Below, one piece after another: positions 1-5,843 of a stretch of 6,987 nt of DNA. Position numbers and translations under genes: made by a program. The notes under the pieces were generated by a model that did no database searches, was not told the origin of the DNA, and saw only the letters and a program-made list of their open reading frames with translations. Source of the DNA: Candidatus Aenigmatarchaeota archaeon. Lineage in GTDB: Archaea > Aenigmatarchaeota > Aenigmatarchaeia > QMZS01. The stretch covers positions 1 to 6,987 of the forward strand of contig JAUXEA010000022.1 in assembly GCA_030620695.1 (NCBI GenBank), in the 5' to 3' direction. Each line of letters opens with the position of its first letter. Position 1 is the stretch's first letter.

Positions 1-182
1 AAGGTTCCGATGAACAAACCAATAGAAGCAAGAAAAGGAATAAATAAAGGCAGTGGAATTGCACACCCGCACACATTTCCGCTTGATATCTGCATCTGGA
101 CATACAAAGAACTTGCGGCAACAATAAACATAAATATTGCCAAAACAAGGGTCCCAAGAATAATTTTTTTCTCTATTCTCAT
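1..182 (-). CDS. Small membrane protein with CGC motif, N-terminal part (runs off the window)
   Basis: The minus strand is open from an ATG at 182-180 to the window edge, giving 60 residues with no stop; the C-terminus lies outside. It begins with a short basic stretch (MRIEKK), then a hydrophobic helix at about residues 7-27, a polar turn containing NVCGC (C38, C40), and a second hydrophobic stretch at about 41-60 starting IPLPLFIP. This looks like an integral membrane protein with two closely spaced helices and a Cys-x-Cys pair near the membrane surface. The start is supported by a TATA-like box centred about 30 bases upstream, which suits a leaderless archaeal transcript. I do not recognise a named family, though the CGC-IPLP combination feels like a recurrent archaeal membrane-protein signature; some such proteins carry a helix-turn-helix domain further on, which cannot be tested here. 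It diverges from a thiol-redox gene, so a redox role for the cysteines is possible but inferred. Confidence 0.72.
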   Translation of the reverse strand, partial: MRIEKKIILGTLVLAIFMFIVAASSLYVQMQISSGNVCGCAIPLPLFIPFLASIGLFIGT

Positions 183-185
183 AAG

Positions 186-236
186 GTTTCATATTTTGAA
201 ACTTAAGTATATATATGGTTTCAGCATAAATATGCT
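186..236. repeat. Inverted-repeat cluster around the divergent promoter (possible operator)
   Basis: GTTTCA at 186-191 and TGAAAC at 197-202 are inverted with a 5-base spacer, and GTTTCA recurs at 218-223. A second inverted repeat, AGCATA at 223-228 and TATGCT at 231-236, ends immediately before the plus-strand start codon. Together the repeats cover the expected transcription start sites of both divergent genes and both sides of the TATA box. Part of this symmetry may simply be the two BRE elements; the AGCATA pair is not explained that way and could be a repressor site. Confidence 0.4.
198..222. promoter_or_regulatory. Shared bidirectional archaeal promoter (TATA box with mirror BRE-like flanks)
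   Basis: A run of alternating TA at 208-216 forms a TATA box that reads on both strands. It is bracketed by GAAAC at 198-202 and GTTTC at 218-222, so each strand has a GAAAC-type purine-rich element just upstream of the box, where the archaeal TFB-recognition element is expected. The box centre (about 212) lies 25 bases before the plus-strand ATG at 237 and about 30 bases before the minus-strand ATG at 182, the spacing of leaderless archaeal transcripts. No Shine-Dalgarno sequence precedes either start. Confidence 0.65.
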
Positions 237-1838
237 ATGAGAAAAGAGATATTCATTTTATTTTTGTTAATGGTAAGTACAATCCTGCCTGTAGTTTCTG
301 CTCAGGAAGATAAAGCTGTATGCACTCTTTATTTTACTTATATTGGGTGTCCAAACTGTGCGGGCACAGACCCTATTGTTTTGAGTGAATGGACAAAAAA
401 ATATCCCAATCTAATTGTTATTGAATACATGTGGGTGGGAGGTGATTGGCAAAATCCAAACTCTCAGTTTTTTGGAGAGTATGCCCAAAAATATAAAACC
501 CCAGCTGCTGTTCCCCAGTTGGTCATTGGCGAGAATAATATTAAATTAGGCGGACTTGATATTCCAAGAGGAGAAGAAGATATTAAAACAAAAGAATCTA
601 ATCCCTGCCCCCTGCTTAATAAATCAGTTTCATTTGAAAAACTTAATTTAAAAGAACTTAAAGCAAAACCCAAAATTTGGGGTAATGGAAGAATTTTGAT
701 TAAACAAGAAAATACTTGGGTTTTTCAATGGAATGGAGAAAAAATATTTGAAGGGACAATAGGAAATAAAAGTCTTAACAACTCTTTAACAAAAGAATTG
801 CTTTTTACAGAGGATATTTCAAAAGCTCTTGAAGGCAAAAAATTTGAAATTGTAGAGCCCCAGAGAGCTGAGTTTTCAGGCAGTGCTTATGCTGAATTTG
901 AAAATGCAATAAAAATAAATTTAACAGGAACAGTTACTGAACCAACAGAACCTGAAGAAGAGAAAAAAGATGATGAAGAAATTTCAGAAGGTGAAATTAT
1001 TGAACTTCCTTTTTTTGGAAAAATAAAAACCGAAGAAGTTTCCCTGCCAGTCCTCACTTTAGGTCTGGCTCTAGTTGATGGACTTACAAACCCATGCGGG
1101 TTTTTTGTTTTATTTTTTCTTTTAGCTGCTTTATTGGGTTTGGCAGGCTCAAGAAAAAAGATTTTTATAGTGGGTAGTATTTTCGTTTTCTTTTTCGCTT
1201 TGTATTACTTCCTGTTCATGGCAGTTTTACTTAATGTTTTTATGCTGGGGAAAGAAATCGCTATTTTAACCATAATCGCGGGTATTGTGTGCATCATTGC
1301 AGGGTTGCTAAACATTAAAGATTATTTTTTCTTTCAAAAAGGAATTTCCCTTTCCCTTTCAAAAGGCAAAAGAGCAAAACTTACAGAAATGGTAAAAAAT
1401 TTAAGTTTGGCAAAGTCTATCCCTGCTTTAATATTTGGAACAACAATAATAGCAAGTACAGTAAGTCTTGTTGCAATTGCCTGCACTTTTGGAATTCCTC
1501 TGGCTTATACAAAAATTTTGGCTTCAAACTCCCTGTCTTACTTGCAATACTACTTTTACCTGATTTTTTATAACCTTGTTTATATTATCCCTATGGCAAT
1601 AATAGTTTCAATTTTTGCATTAACCCTGGGAAAAAGAAAATTTGGAAAAACCTGGATAAGAAGACTAAAACTTATTTCCGGGCTGATAATTTTGTTTTTA
1701 GGTTCAGTTCTAATATGGAATTACATTTTATTGGAAAATGTTGGTTTCCTTTTTTATATTATTATTTTGGCAGTAGTTCTGTCCGGGTTAATTATCTTTT
1801 TCAGTGAGATTTTTAAGAAGTTTAAAGGGAAGAAATAA
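237..1838 (+). CDS. Thioredoxin-like/CcdA (DsbD-type) fusion, membrane thiol-redox protein
   Basis: This 533-residue protein probably moves reducing equivalents across the cytoplasmic membrane to an external thioredoxin-like domain. Residues 4-22 are a signal peptide ending VSA. Residues 27-110 resemble a thioredoxin fold: a beta strand leads into CPNC (C38, C41), and VPQL places a likely cis-proline at P93. Residues 131-230 are a beta-rich region I do not recognise, followed by an acidic, Pro/Glu-rich linker (about 233-255). From about 270 there are six or seven membrane helices of CcdA/DsbD type, with the two expected channel cysteines in NPCGF (C287) and ACTFG (C416). C29, C124 and C352 are extra cysteines. 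The order, external Trx domain followed by channel, makes it a compact DsbD-like reductant or a disulfide/thiol relay. The ATG lies 25 bases after a TATA box with no ribosome binding site, so translation is probably leaderless. A broken hydrolase gene follows after 22 bases. The fold calls are firm; the physiological partner is unknown. Confidence 0.85.
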   Translation: MRKEIFILFLLMVSTILPVVSAQEDKAVCTLYFTYIGCPNCAGTDPIVLSEWTKKYPNLIVIEYMWVGGDWQNPNSQFFGEYAQKYKTPAAVPQLVIGENNIKLGGLDIPRGEEDIKTKESNPCPLLNKSVSFEKLNLKELKAKPKIWGNGRILIKQENTWVFQWNGEKIFEGTIGNKSLNNSLTKELLFTEDISKALEGKKFEIVEPQRAEFSGSAYAEFENAIKINLTGTVTEPTEPEEEKKDDEEISEGEIIELPFFGKIKTEEVSLPVLTLGLALVDGLTNPCGFFVLFFLLAALLGLAGSRKKIFIVGSIFVFFFALYYFLFMAVLLNVFMLGKEIAILTIIAGIVCIIAGLLNIKDYFFFQKGISLSLSKGKRAKLTEMVKNLSLAKSIPALIFGTTIIASTVSLVAIACTFGIPLAYTKILASNSLSYLQYYFYLIFYNLVYIIPMAIIVSIFALTLGKRKFGKTWIRRLKLISGLIILFLGSVLIWNYILLENVGFLFYIIILAVVLSGLIIFFSEIFKKFKGKK

Positions 1839-1860
1839 TGATTATAAACTTGTTTATTTT

Positions 1861-2478
1861 ATGGCAGATATTTTAGTCTTTGGAGATAGCGGTTCATATG
1901 GAGTATGGGATATGGAAGGATGATATGTTCAAAGATTAAGAAAATTTTTAGACAGGAAAAATATAACAAATCTTCCAAAGTTTACTCTGATTTATAATTT
2001 AAGCATATCTGGGGATACAACAGAAGATTTAATAAAAAGGTTTGATGCAGAATCTAAAACATATTTAAAAGGTGAAAAGGCTCACATGATTATATTTTCC
2101 ATAGGCGTAAATGATTCAAGGAAGATTAATGGGAAACCAGCAGTAAGCCCGGAAAAGTTCAGAAAGAATATTGTATCATTAATTAAAAGAGCAAAAGAAC
2201 ACACCTCAATCATTGTTTTTATCGGTCTTGAAGCAATTCCCAGGTTTGTACAATGGTCTGAAGAAGAAACTTATGAACTTAAAGATGTTTAGAAATATGA
2301 TGATATAATAAATTCTGTCTCCAAAGAAAATAAAATCTATTTCATTGAAATTCTTAAGAAATTAATGAATCTAAATTACTTTGAGTTATTAGAAGATGAA
2401 TTACATTTTAATACGAAAGGTCATCAGAAAATTTTTGAAATTGTAAAAGATTTCTTAGTTGAAAATAAGATAATCTAA
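1861..2478 (+). pseudogene. SGNH/GDSL-family hydrolase with two in-frame stop codons
   Basis: Reading from the ATG at 1861, one frame spans 205 codons to a TAA at 2476-2478, broken only by TGA at 1921-1923 (codon 21) and TAG at 2290-2292 (codon 144). Ignoring the stops, all SGNH blocks are present: FGDS with nucleophile S10 (block I), the block II glycine at G51 (ISGDTTED), IGVND (G82, N84, D85, block III), and D179-x-x-H182 followed by GH (block V). Intact members are about 200-residue esterases/lipases, often acting on acylated sugars or lipids. There is no frameshift, and both stops are one base from a sense codon; TGA follows GGA where I recall a second glycine in relatives (GGW), suggesting GGA to TGA. 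Without readthrough, translation yields only 20 residues; a 68-residue internal open stretch from ATG 2086 lacks the nucleophile and the Asp-His dyad. No promoter or ribosome binding site is evident in the 22-base gap, so it was probably transcribed with the upstream gene. A recent pseudogene is most likely; sequencing error is the main alternative. Confidence 0.8.
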
Positions 2479-2548
2479 AACTTTTGACCTACATTTTTAA
2501 TTCAATAAGTATAAAACACATAATTCCCTTGAAAGTTCATAATGAAAA

Positions 2549-2566
2549 CTCAGTTCCCAGACTGAG
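2549..2566. repeat. Short inverted repeat CTCAGT/ACTGAG upstream of the GH130 gene
   Basis: CTCAGT at 2549-2554 and ACTGAG at 2561-2566 are perfect inverse complements around a 6-base spacer. The repeat lies 54 bases before the GH130 start codon and just upstream of its probable TATA region, so it could be an operator or a weak hairpin ending the preceding transcript. It is short enough to be chance. Confidence 0.3.
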
Positions 2567-2571
2567 ATTAA

Positions 2572-2600
2572 TTTAAAATTTAAATTCAAAATATACTATA
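2572..2600 (+). promoter_or_regulatory. Probable TATA region for the GH130 gene
   Basis: Two candidate boxes overlap here. TTTAAAAT/TTTAAATT-type sequence at 2573-2586 would start transcription near 2605 and include the AGGG at 2608-2611, an imperfect Shine-Dalgarno sequence 8 bases before the ATG. Alternatively, ATATACTATA at 2591-2600 is centred about 25 bases before ATG 2620 and would give a leaderless message. The sequence does not decide between them. Confidence 0.4.
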
Positions 2601-2619
2601 CTTAAAAAGGGATTTAAAT

Positions 2620-4440
2620 ATGGAAAACAAAATAACAGGATTATTGAAGAAATCAAAATATCTGAAGAAAGCTATGGATTATTACCCAAAAAAGCAAGTC
2701 CCTTCTCCATCAGAAATACTAAAACAGGGATTGAAAGATACCAGAAATATTCTTTTTGGGGATATAACAAGGGAATTTTATTATAGTGTGCAGGAATTAT
2801 TTCACAGCCCTGGCCTCCGCAAAGAGTTTGGAATAGAAATAAAAAATGGTGTTTTGATTGGAAATAATGTTCAACTCGGGAAGCAGGTAAAAGTAGAACA
2901 TGGAGCAGTAATTCTCGGAAAAACCAGAATACTTGAAGGAAAAATAGAAAAAGGAGCAGTAATTGTTGACTGTGTGGTCAGGAATATTGATGCAGAATCA
3001 GGGAGTTTGGGTATTTTAATTGAGCAGTTAAACAGTAAAAAAGTGAATATAAAGAAAAAACGCCTTCTCAGTGATATAATAATCCTGGATGATGGAAAAG
3101 ACCAGGGAATAATAAAGAAAATTCGGGTTTCTTTAGGTATAAGGAAAATGAAAAGTATATGGGAAAAGAAATTTTTTAGTGAATCAGGCAGTACTATTAA
3201 ATATTCTTTGAAGAATTTATTTGAATTATCTGAATTTGGAATTTCAGACCTTAAGATTTCAGACCTTGGAAGTTTGTCTGACAGCCTGCTAAACAGATTT
3301 TATATTTATTTGGGGGGTTCATCCAAAAAATTCAAGGAAACACTGCTCAATCAGTCGTTGGATAAGATTTTTAAAGAAATTAAAATATCAACGCGACTTG
3401 GACCTGTTCTTGAGCCAAGGGATATTGTATGGAATGGAATTCATTGGGAAAAACTTGTTTACAATGCCGCAACAGTAAAAATAAAGGGGATAACTTACTT
3501 TGTGTATCGTGCAGTTGGCGAGGATAATATTTCCAGGCTGGGATTTGCATGGAGTAAAACCGGAACACATATTGACGGGAGGCTGTCTTACCCAATCCTG
3601 TGGGCAACTTCAAAGGAAATTCATCCAAATGCCATTAAACGACCAAGAGAAAGAGGCGGGTTTGAGGACCCTCATTTAACTTTATTAAAAGATAAAAACC
3701 GCCTGTGTCTGTTGTACACACTTGCTTTTGCAACAGAACAAATGATATGTCAGCAGGCTATGGTATCTATTTCAATTGAAAATTTTATTAATCTTCCAAA
3801 TCTTCCTGAATCTGAAATTAAACAAAAATGGAGGAAATCTAGTCTGGTATCCTTTAATGAAGAAAGAAATGCAATTCTTTTTCCTGAGAAAATTGATGGT
3901 AAATATGCAATGATACGCAGACCTATGAAAGGCAAAGTAACCAATCTTGAAGAATATGTTTACCAGGAGCGTTTTATAGGGATTAGTTTCTCTAAAACTC
4001 TCTGGGGTCAATGGGACGAAGAGATAAAACCCTTATTAACTACCCGAAAAGGCAGGTGGGATTCAGACAGGGTGGGTCCCTGTGCTTTATTGAAGACAGT
4101 GTATGGATGGTTATTGTTCTATCATGGTACAGGAATCTGGAACTTCCGCACAGGTTATCGCACAGGTTATGTATTACTGGATATCAATGACCCCTGCAAA
4201 ATTTTGTATCGTTGTGATGAGCCCGTGCTTACTCCAAAGGAAGATTATGAATTATACGGGTGGGGGCCTAATATAGTAATTGGTTATGGTGCTTTTATTA
4301 AAGACAAAGATTCAAATCAAATTGCAGATGAGGACAGCGAGATCATAGTCAGTTACGGGGGTGCGGACAGAGTAGTTGGTTTGTTTAGTGTAAAACTTTC
4401 TGACCTTATTCCTGAAGAAATAAAAAAGAATTATTGTTAA
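2620..4440 (+). CDS. GH130-family glycoside phosphorylase/hydrolase with N-terminal hexapeptide-like domain
   Basis: This 606-residue protein has no signal peptide or membrane helix and should act in the cytoplasm. Residues 1-70 are mostly helical. Residues 72-128 contain short repeats such as GVLIGNNVQLG and GAVILG, which resemble a left-handed beta-helix of the type found in sugar nucleotidyltransferases and acyltransferases. From about 257 to 600 the sequence is a GH130 five-bladed propeller: YNAA (281-284) and YRA (296-298), FEDPH (348-352, with D350 at the expected catalytic acid position), RNAILFPEK (416-424), RVGP (484-487), YHG (501-503), GWGPN (547-551) and YGGAD (579-583). GH130 enzymes phosphorolyse or hydrolyse beta-mannosides (beta-1,4 or beta-1,2-linked); which applies here cannot be decided by eye. 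Typical members are 300-390 residues, so the N-terminal 255 residues are extra. Residues 561-572 form a D-x-D-x-N-x-I-x-D-x-D loop, resembling a thrombospondin-3/EF-type calcium site inserted before the last strands. The start at ATG 2620 follows a promoter-like region; the preceding gene is broken and probably unrelated. Confidence 0.8.
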   Translation: MENKITGLLKKSKYLKKAMDYYPKKQVPSPSEILKQGLKDTRNILFGDITREFYYSVQELFHSPGLRKEFGIEIKNGVLIGNNVQLGKQVKVEHGAVILGKTRILEGKIEKGAVIVDCVVRNIDAESGSLGILIEQLNSKKVNIKKKRLLSDIIILDDGKDQGIIKKIRVSLGIRKMKSIWEKKFFSESGSTIKYSLKNLFELSEFGISDLKISDLGSLSDSLLNRFYIYLGGSSKKFKETLLNQSLDKIFKEIKISTRLGPVLEPRDIVWNGIHWEKLVYNAATVKIKGITYFVYRAVGEDNISRLGFAWSKTGTHIDGRLSYPILWATSKEIHPNAIKRPRERGGFEDPHLTLLKDKNRLCLLYTLAFATEQMICQQAMVSISIENFINLPNLPESEIKQKWRKSSLVSFNEERNAILFPEKIDGKYAMIRRPMKGKVTNLEEYVYQERFIGISFSKTLWGQWDEEIKPLLTTRKGRWDSDRVGPCALLKTVYGWLLFYHGTGIWNFRTGYRTGYVLLDINDPCKILYRCDEPVLTPKEDYELYGWGPNIVIGYGAFIKDKDSNQIADEDSEIIVSYGGADRVVGLFSVKLSDLIPEEIKKNYC

Positions 4441-4454
4441 CCAACCGACTTTTC

Positions 4455-4556
4455 ATTCGTTTGCTTTCAAAGACTACTTAGCAAACGATGCACTGTTTGC
4501 TCCTCAAACGAGTGTCTCGCTTCGCTCCAAAACCTCGACTAAAAAAGTGTTTTGGC
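4455..4556. repeat. Nested palindromic intergenic element (REP-like)
   Basis: Four inverted repeats sit within about 100 bases: TCGTTTGCT (4457-4465) with AGCAAACGA (4480-4488); GTTTG (4495-4499) with CAAAC (4505-4509); CGAG (4509-4512) with CTCG (4516-4519); and CCAAAAC (4527-4533) with GTTTTGG (4549-4555). The first two pairs share the GTTTGCT/CAAACGA module, so alternative pairings are possible. The stretch is richer in G and C, and in CG dinucleotides, than the genes around it. No open reading frame or start signal is visible. It lies between converging genes, the usual place for dispersed palindromic elements. Confidence 0.55.
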
Positions 4557-4557
4557 T

Positions 4558-4594
4558 TAAGCCTTTTTACCCAAATTAATAAATAAAAGGCTTA
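4558..4594. terminator. Probable bidirectional terminator hairpin
   Basis: TAAGCCTTTT at 4558-4567 and AAAAGGCTTA at 4585-4594 are a perfect 10-bp inverted repeat around a 17-base AT-rich loop. The hairpin sits between the stop codon of the GH130 gene (ending 4440) and the stop of the minus-strand small gene (4596-4598). Each strand carries a run of four or five T in the first arm, so it could end transcripts arriving from both sides; archaeal termination depends mainly on U-runs, so the hairpin itself may be secondary. Confidence 0.5.
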
Positions 4595-4595
4595 T

Positions 4596-4844
4596 TTACA
4601 ATAAAAACTCTTCAGTTTCCATTTCAAAAACTGAGGCCAATTTAGAACTTAAATCCGAGTAAATTTCAAGAGCCTTTTCTGGATGCTTTGTTAATAAATG
4701 GTTTACAAGAACCAGAAGATTTTTACTCATCTCACCAAGATTAAAACCAACTTCCATATTACTTGCAATATTAATATTCAATCCTTCTTTGTCCAACTCA
4801 TCTGAATCCAGTATTTCTCCGCAAAGTTTGCATTTTATTTTCAT
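4596..4844 (-). CDS. Small protein with putative CxxC...HxxxxH zinc site
   Basis: The 82-residue product begins MKIKCKLCGE, giving a CxxC knuckle (C5, C8), and has histidines at H49 and H54 in NHLLTKHPE. A CxxC followed by a helical H-x4-H can bind one zinc ion in a treble-clef or C2H2-like fold, so a small zinc-finger protein, possibly binding nucleic acid or protein, is plausible. The 40-residue gap between the pairs is longer than in classical fingers. The C-terminal 28 residues are acidic and helical (ending ETEEFLL). The ATG at 4844-4842 lies 18 bases after the stop of the preceding minus-strand gene, with no ribosome binding site and no well-placed TATA box of its own, so it is probably the second gene of a two-gene transcript. 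No named family is recognised; the zinc site is inferred. Confidence 0.65.
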   Translation of the reverse strand: MKIKCKLCGEILDSDELDKEGLNINIASNMEVGFNLGEMSKNLLVLVNHLLTKHPEKALEIYSDLSSKLASVFEMETEEFLL

Positions 4845-4862
4845 AAATGTATTTGTTTAAAA

Positions 4863-5756
4863 TTAGTTGGGGTATCCTTGTTGTTCAAAATAATCTTGGG
4901 CTTTACTTATTATGGTCCTTAAATCAGAGTTCATCTTTATATGTTTACTTGAATAGATTATTTCTGGATTATACTCTTTACCCAAAATATCATGCCCAAA
5001 CCTTTCCAAAACTTTAATACAATGTCGGTTATATCTTTCGTCTAAAACCCCTTTCTTCTCGTGAGTCTTCTCAAGATCTGAATTTGTTAATATCAAGTCT
5101 TCAATAGTATATTTACAAATTTTAGGCAAGAGGGCTGCTGTGTATAACATTCCAAGATATCTCTTTACTTCTGAAACCAACTTAACATCCGTATTTTGTT
5201 CTGTTACTTCTTCATTCTCAACTTCTGGTTTTGCATGAGATATATGCCTCTTCTTTTTTCCAAGTTCTCTAAGTAAAGCTTCTTCTTTAGCTTTACCAGT
5301 AACTCCAAGGTCAGAAACATTTAATGGTGTTGTAGGATATATCACATTTTCTCGCCTAATTTCTTTCTCTTCTATTACTTCTGACTCTGGTTTTTGGCAA
5401 TCTAATGGCGTATTCTCCTTTTTTTTCAAATCCCAGGAATCAGGAATCCTCCCAAGATATTTTTGAGAAACAAAAAATCCAGGGATTTCATAGCATTCAT
5501 CTACTACATGTGAACCATAAAAATATTTCGTATGTTCTATTTTTGAAAAATTCTTTATATAATTCCTTATTATTCCTAAATTTTTTTTATCTGAACCTTT
5601 TTTACTTCTCATTTCCAGATGTCTCTCTTTTAGAGTTAGCCTGAAATACTCTAAAAACTTTCTTGTTATTTTAGAGTCTGGTATAAATACTTTTCCTAAA
5701 ATACTTCTCCCCAATGTTTCAACATAAACAACACCCCCAATTTTCCCAACTTCCAT
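4863..5756 (-). CDS. Uncharacterised cytoplasmic protein
   Basis: I do not recognise this 297-residue protein. There is no signal peptide and no membrane helix. Three parts can be seen. Residues 1-110 look folded: beta-rich at the start (GGVVYVETLG), then a basic helical stretch (30-75), then a mixed segment with SHVVDECYEIPGFF (82-95). Residues 111-190 are a charged, low-complexity linker rich in Lys and Glu. Residues 191-297 are largely helical (SEVKRYLGMLYTAALLP, then a His/Cys-containing stretch NRHCIKVLERFGHDILG). Cysteines are few and not arranged as a metal site. The ATG at 5756-5754 has a TATA-like box centred 26-27 bases upstream, supporting this start and a leaderless message. The small putative zinc protein follows after 18 bases and is probably co-transcribed. 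The pair diverges from the MinD/ferredoxin ATPase gene, with 87 bases between start codons. Confidence 0.7.
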   Translation of the reverse strand: MEVGKIGGVVYVETLGRSILGKVFIPDSKITRKFLEYFRLTLKERHLEMRSKKGSDKKNLGIIRNYIKNFSKIEHTKYFYGSHVVDECYEIPGFFVSQKYLGRIPDSWDLKKKENTPLDCQKPESEVIEEKEIRRENVIYPTTPLNVSDLGVTGKAKEEALLRELGKKKRHISHAKPEVENEEVTEQNTDVKLVSEVKRYLGMLYTAALLPKICKYTIEDLILTNSDLEKTHEKKGVLDERYNRHCIKVLERFGHDILGKEYNPEIIYSSKHIKMNSDLRTIISKAQDYFEQQGYPN

Positions 5757-5778
5757 AACTACTATTTAGTTTAAGTTC

Positions 5779-5786
5779 TTATTAAA
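5779..5786 (-). promoter_or_regulatory. TATA box for the uncharacterised two-gene unit
   Basis: Read on the minus strand the sequence is TTTAATAA, close to the archaeal box A. Its centre lies 26-27 bases before the ATG at 5756, matching the layout of the promoter at 208-216. No ribosome binding site precedes that ATG. Confidence 0.5.
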
Positions 5787-5790
5787 GAAG

Positions 5791-5834
5791 ATAAATAGGT
5801 TGAAATTGAGAGATATTATGATAGCAAATTGGTG
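5791..5834 (+). promoter_or_regulatory. Promoter and ribosome binding site region for the MinD/ferredoxin ATPase gene
   Basis: GGTG at 5831-5834, 9 bases before ATG 5844, matches the archaeal anti-Shine-Dalgarno core and favours that ATG over the in-frame TTG (5829) and GTG (5832). ATAAATA at 5791-5797 could be the TATA box of a message with a short leader that includes the GGTG; a second candidate, ATATTAT at 5813-5819, would suit a leaderless start. The first fits the ribosome binding site better. Confidence 0.4.
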
Positions 5835-5843
5835 TTCAGGAAA

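Noticed and set aside
10..240. Plus-strand open frame of 76 codons at the left edge
   Set aside because: It overlaps the minus-strand membrane protein, whose hydrophobic helices, CGC motif and promoter are coherent. The plus-strand translation has no recognisable pattern, and it runs through the promoter and past the start of the next gene.
2086..2292. Separate 68-residue gene inside the SGNH hydrolase region
   Set aside because: It is the piece of the hydrolase frame between the two stop codons. It contains only block III and lacks the nucleophile serine and the Asp-His pair, and has no start signal.
1861..2478. TGA read as Gly or Trp, or TAG read as pyrrolysine, making the SGNH hydrolase functional
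   Set aside because: All tryptophans I checked in the upstream thiol-redox gene use TGG. The UGA=Gly code is known from bacterial candidate phyla, whereas L19e marks this as archaeal. TAG ends the ATPase gene at its natural length. Two point mutations explain the data more simply.
3380..4011. Several minus-strand open frames of 60-82 codons
   Set aside because: They lie wholly inside the GH130 domain, whose plus-strand translation has strong family motifs throughout; they have no promoters and no recognisable protein character.
4441..4595. CRISPR array or tRNA-like RNA in the palindromic spacer
   Set aside because: There are no evenly spaced identical direct repeats, and the stems do not form a cloverleaf with conserved tRNA positions. 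Palindromic repeat plus terminator explains it better.
5405..5644. Plus-strand open frame of 79 codons within the uncharacterised minus-strand gene
   Set aside because: Its Phe/Leu/Ser-rich translation is what the reverse of a Lys/Glu-rich coding region produces. The minus-strand frame is longer and has a well-placed TATA box.
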